64,000 bases of DNA from the NCBI GenBank assembly GCA_016712525.1, contig JADJQX010000001.1, positions 2,232,001 to 2,296,000 of the forward strand, in the 5' to 3' direction. Positions 62,421-64,000 of the stretch are shown here, in pieces. The position numbers and the translations under genes were made by a program. Below the pieces are notes generated by a model that worked only from the letters and a program-made list of their open reading frames with translations, had not been told where the DNA came from and searched no databases. The DNA comes from Myxococcales bacterium (GTDB lineage Bacteria > Myxococcota_A > Polyangia > Polyangiales > Polyangiaceae). Each line of letters starts with the position of its first letter. The stretch's first letter is position 1.

Positions 62421-62983
62421 GGCCCGAAGCCCTCGCCTCGGCGCTCACGGCGGCGCTCGTGCTAGTCCCCTGCGTCGCGCGCGCCGAGCTGCCCTCCGAC
62501 GCGACGTCGTGGAACCAGCTCGGTCAGACCCCCGCGAGCGGACTCTCGCGCGGCTCGACCACCCTCGCGACGAACCTCACGCTCGTCCGCCCGGCCGGCA
62601 CCACGACGCTCCGGCTCGGGTTCTCGTTCGAGCACCTCCTCCGCGACCGGTGGGGCCTCGTGGGCGGCGTCGCGGCGCCGTTCGGTGGCGTGCTCTTCGC
62701 CCCGGCCTACGCGGGCGTGCGTTTCCACGTGCTGCCGCGCTCGCCCCTCGATCCGTACCTCGGCGTTACGGCGGGTCTCGCGATCGTGCACCCGAAGGGC
62801 GAGGTCGTCACGGCCGAGCCCACGGTGGGCGCACACGCCGGCCTCGCGCTCCACTACGTGGGCTTCGCGTTCGTCGCGTTCGATGGGGGGCTCGAGCACG
62901 CCACGTACGCGAGCGCCGCGTCGAGGACGATCTTCGACCTCACGACGTACACGCTCACCTGGAGGACCGGTGTCTCGTTCTGA
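62417..62983 (+). CDS. Putative outer-membrane beta-barrel protein
   Basis: 188 residues from GTG 62417, overlapping the pepF stop by four bases. Signal peptide (M)RPEALASALTAALVLVPCVARA cleaved after ARA. The mature part has about eight alternating strands of 9-11 residues with aromatic ends (TTLRLGFSFEHLL, WGLVGGVAAPFGG, VGFAFVAFDGG) and ends in Phe (TWRTGVSF), the usual sign of an outer-membrane barrel. Small eight-stranded barrels of this size are common. No specific family is recognised. The next gene starts inside its last codons. Confidence 0.75.
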   Translation: MRPEALASALTAALVLVPCVARAELPSDATSWNQLGQTPASGLSRGSTTLATNLTLVRPAGTTTLRLGFSFEHLLRDRWGLVGGVAAPFGGVLFAPAYAGVRFHVLPRSPLDPYLGVTAGLAIVHPKGEVVTAEPTVGAHAGLALHYVGFAFVAFDGGLEHATYASAASRTIFDLTTYTLTWRTGVSF

Positions 62984-64000
62984 GATCACGACGGCCCTGT
63001 CCGTCCTCGCGCTCGGGGTGGGCCTCGTCACCGGGTGCGCGCCGCCTCCGCTCGTTCATGGAGAGGTCTCTCACCCGACCACGAGAGATGGCTGGCCGCT
63101 CACGGTCGAGCGCTTCCGCCCCTCGTCGAGCGGCACGATCCCCCGAAAAAAGCGGCCTGTCGTGCTCTGCCACGGGCTCCTCTCGAACCGCGCCTACTTC
63201 AAGCTCGACGGCCCGCGATCGCTCCCGCTCGTGCTCGCGCGCGAGGGGTTCGACGTCTACGTGGTCGACCTGCGGGGCCGCCCCGACGCGGGCAAGCCCG
63301 GGTGGTACTTCGGCGCGCACACGTACGACTACGACATCGACGACTACGTCGCGTACGACGTCGACGCGATCCTCACGCACGTGAGCGCCACCGCGGGCAC
63401 GACAGGCGTCGCGTGGGTAGGGCACAGCATGGGCGGCATCGTCGCGTACGCGCGCGCGGGCACCTTCCACGACGCGCGCATCGAGCGCCTCGTCACCGTG
63501 GGCTCGCCTGGCTTCATGTCCCCCGCGTCGAAGAACCTGCTCGTCGGCTACAAAGCTCGAGGCGCGCTCCGCCTCATCCCCGCGGTGCCCGCCGAGAGCG
63601 CCTCGCAGGTCGAGGCATGGACGGGCCTCCCGCTGTCGGCGCGAACCGTGCGAGACACCCTCTACGCCGACGAGGACTGGACCCACGACGAGTACCGCCT
63701 GCTCCTTCGGTACGCCGTGAACGACGCGTCCCCCGGCGAGCTCCGGCAGTTCTCGGCCGCGCTCGAGGACGGCGAGATGAAGACCCGCGACGGCCGCGTG
63801 TCGTACTCGAAGAACATCGCGAACGTGGCGGTGCCCGCGCTCCTCTTCGGCGGGCGGCGCGACGCCCTCGCCGATCCGCTCGTCGTGCGCAGGGTGTACG
63901 ATACGCTCGCAAGTGCCGATAAGTCCTTGGTAATCGCCGGAAGGGCCGAGGGCTTCACGGTCGACTACGGGCACGCCGACATGCTCGTCGGAGAGAACGC
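62970..64000 (+). CDS. Lipase-like alpha/beta hydrolase lipoprotein, 3' truncated by window
   Basis: Runs from GTG 62970 to the window edge without a stop, 343 codons visible. GGAGG lies five bases upstream, and the start overlaps the previous gene by 14 bases in another frame. Signal peptide VLALGVGLVTGC with lipobox VTGC near residue 23. Alpha/beta hydrolase: oxyanion CHGLLSNRAYF near 70, nucleophile Ser near 151 in VGHSMGG, GRRDAL later as a candidate Asp loop, and YGHADML near the edge as the His. Likely a surface lipase/esterase; it may share transcription with pepF and the barrel gene. Confidence 0.8.
   Translation, partial: MSRSEITTALSVLALGVGLVTGCAPPPLVHGEVSHPTTRDGWPLTVERFRPSSSGTIPRKKRPVVLCHGLLSNRAYFKLDGPRSLPLVLAREGFDVYVVDLRGRPDAGKPGWYFGAHTYDYDIDDYVAYDVDAILTHVSATAGTTGVAWVGHSMGGIVAYARAGTFHDARIERLVTVGSPGFMSPASKNLLVGYKARGALRLIPAVPAESASQVEAWTGLPLSARTVRDTLYADEDWTHDEYRLLLRYAVNDASPGELRQFSAALEDGEMKTRDGRVSYSKNIANVAVPALLFGGRRDALADPLVVRRVYDTLASADKSLVIAGRAEGFTVDYGHADMLVGEN

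Overview
The window is high-GC, densely packed bacterial DNA. It is rich in secreted lipoproteins with short Asp/Ala/Gly/Pro-rich linkers after the lipidated cysteine, and it carries a fibro-slime protein, vWA, concanavalin-like and Cys-rich surface proteins, and a CbrA/CbrB-like two-component system. Together these suggest a myxobacterium-type Myxococcota (Polyangia side). No marker that would fix the genus is present, so this is inference from style. I see no phage, transposase, CRISPR array or plasmid genes; the region looks chromosomal.

Layout. 0-9.4 kb: lipoproteins of unknown function, a tRNA-Ser(UGA), a tail-anchored DnaJ-type zinc-finger protein, a membrane diguanylate cyclase, a NodB polysaccharide deacetylase with SH3 domain, and an S9 prolyl-oligopeptidase lipoprotein. 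9.5-19.5 kb: an acetate module. acs, a DUF485 gene and actP run leftwards, and actP is continuous in frame with an outer-membrane porin. Diverging from acs are a CbrX-like microprotein gene, a solute-symporter-fused histidine kinase and an NtrC-type regulator, each overlapping the next by 4 bases. 19.5-33.4 kb: extracellular hydrolases (SGNH esterase, CE1-type esterase, M28 and papain-like peptidases), an O-acyltransferase, a pirin, fibro-slime and vWA lipoproteins, a 36-cysteine surface protein, and truC. 33.4-41.8 kb: a glutaredoxin-fold protein without its cysteine, a conserved coiled-coil protein, lgt with a 13-copy heptapeptide tail, an AraC regulator facing a short-chain dehydrogenase, and a ferritin-like lipoprotein.

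42-49.4 kb: an ABC-F ATPase, two identical 115-bp hairpin repeats flanking a secreted-protein gene, and a divergent short EF-Tu gene. The EF-Tu gene is preceded by a promoter, a 35-codon ORF with a good ribosome binding site and an intrinsic terminator, which is the classic layout of an attenuation leader. 49.4-64 kb: a TetR-hydrolase pair with a visible operator, an esterase, an N6-adenine methyltransferase, metH downstream of and overlapping an ArsR-methyltransferase regulator, and a pepF, beta-barrel and lipase-lipoprotein gene set that runs off the right edge.

The most unusual items are the ActP-porin continuous reading frame (12442 to 9527), the leader-peptide and terminator architecture before the divergent tuf, and the paired 115-bp repeats. 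All family calls come from motifs read by eye; no database search was possible.
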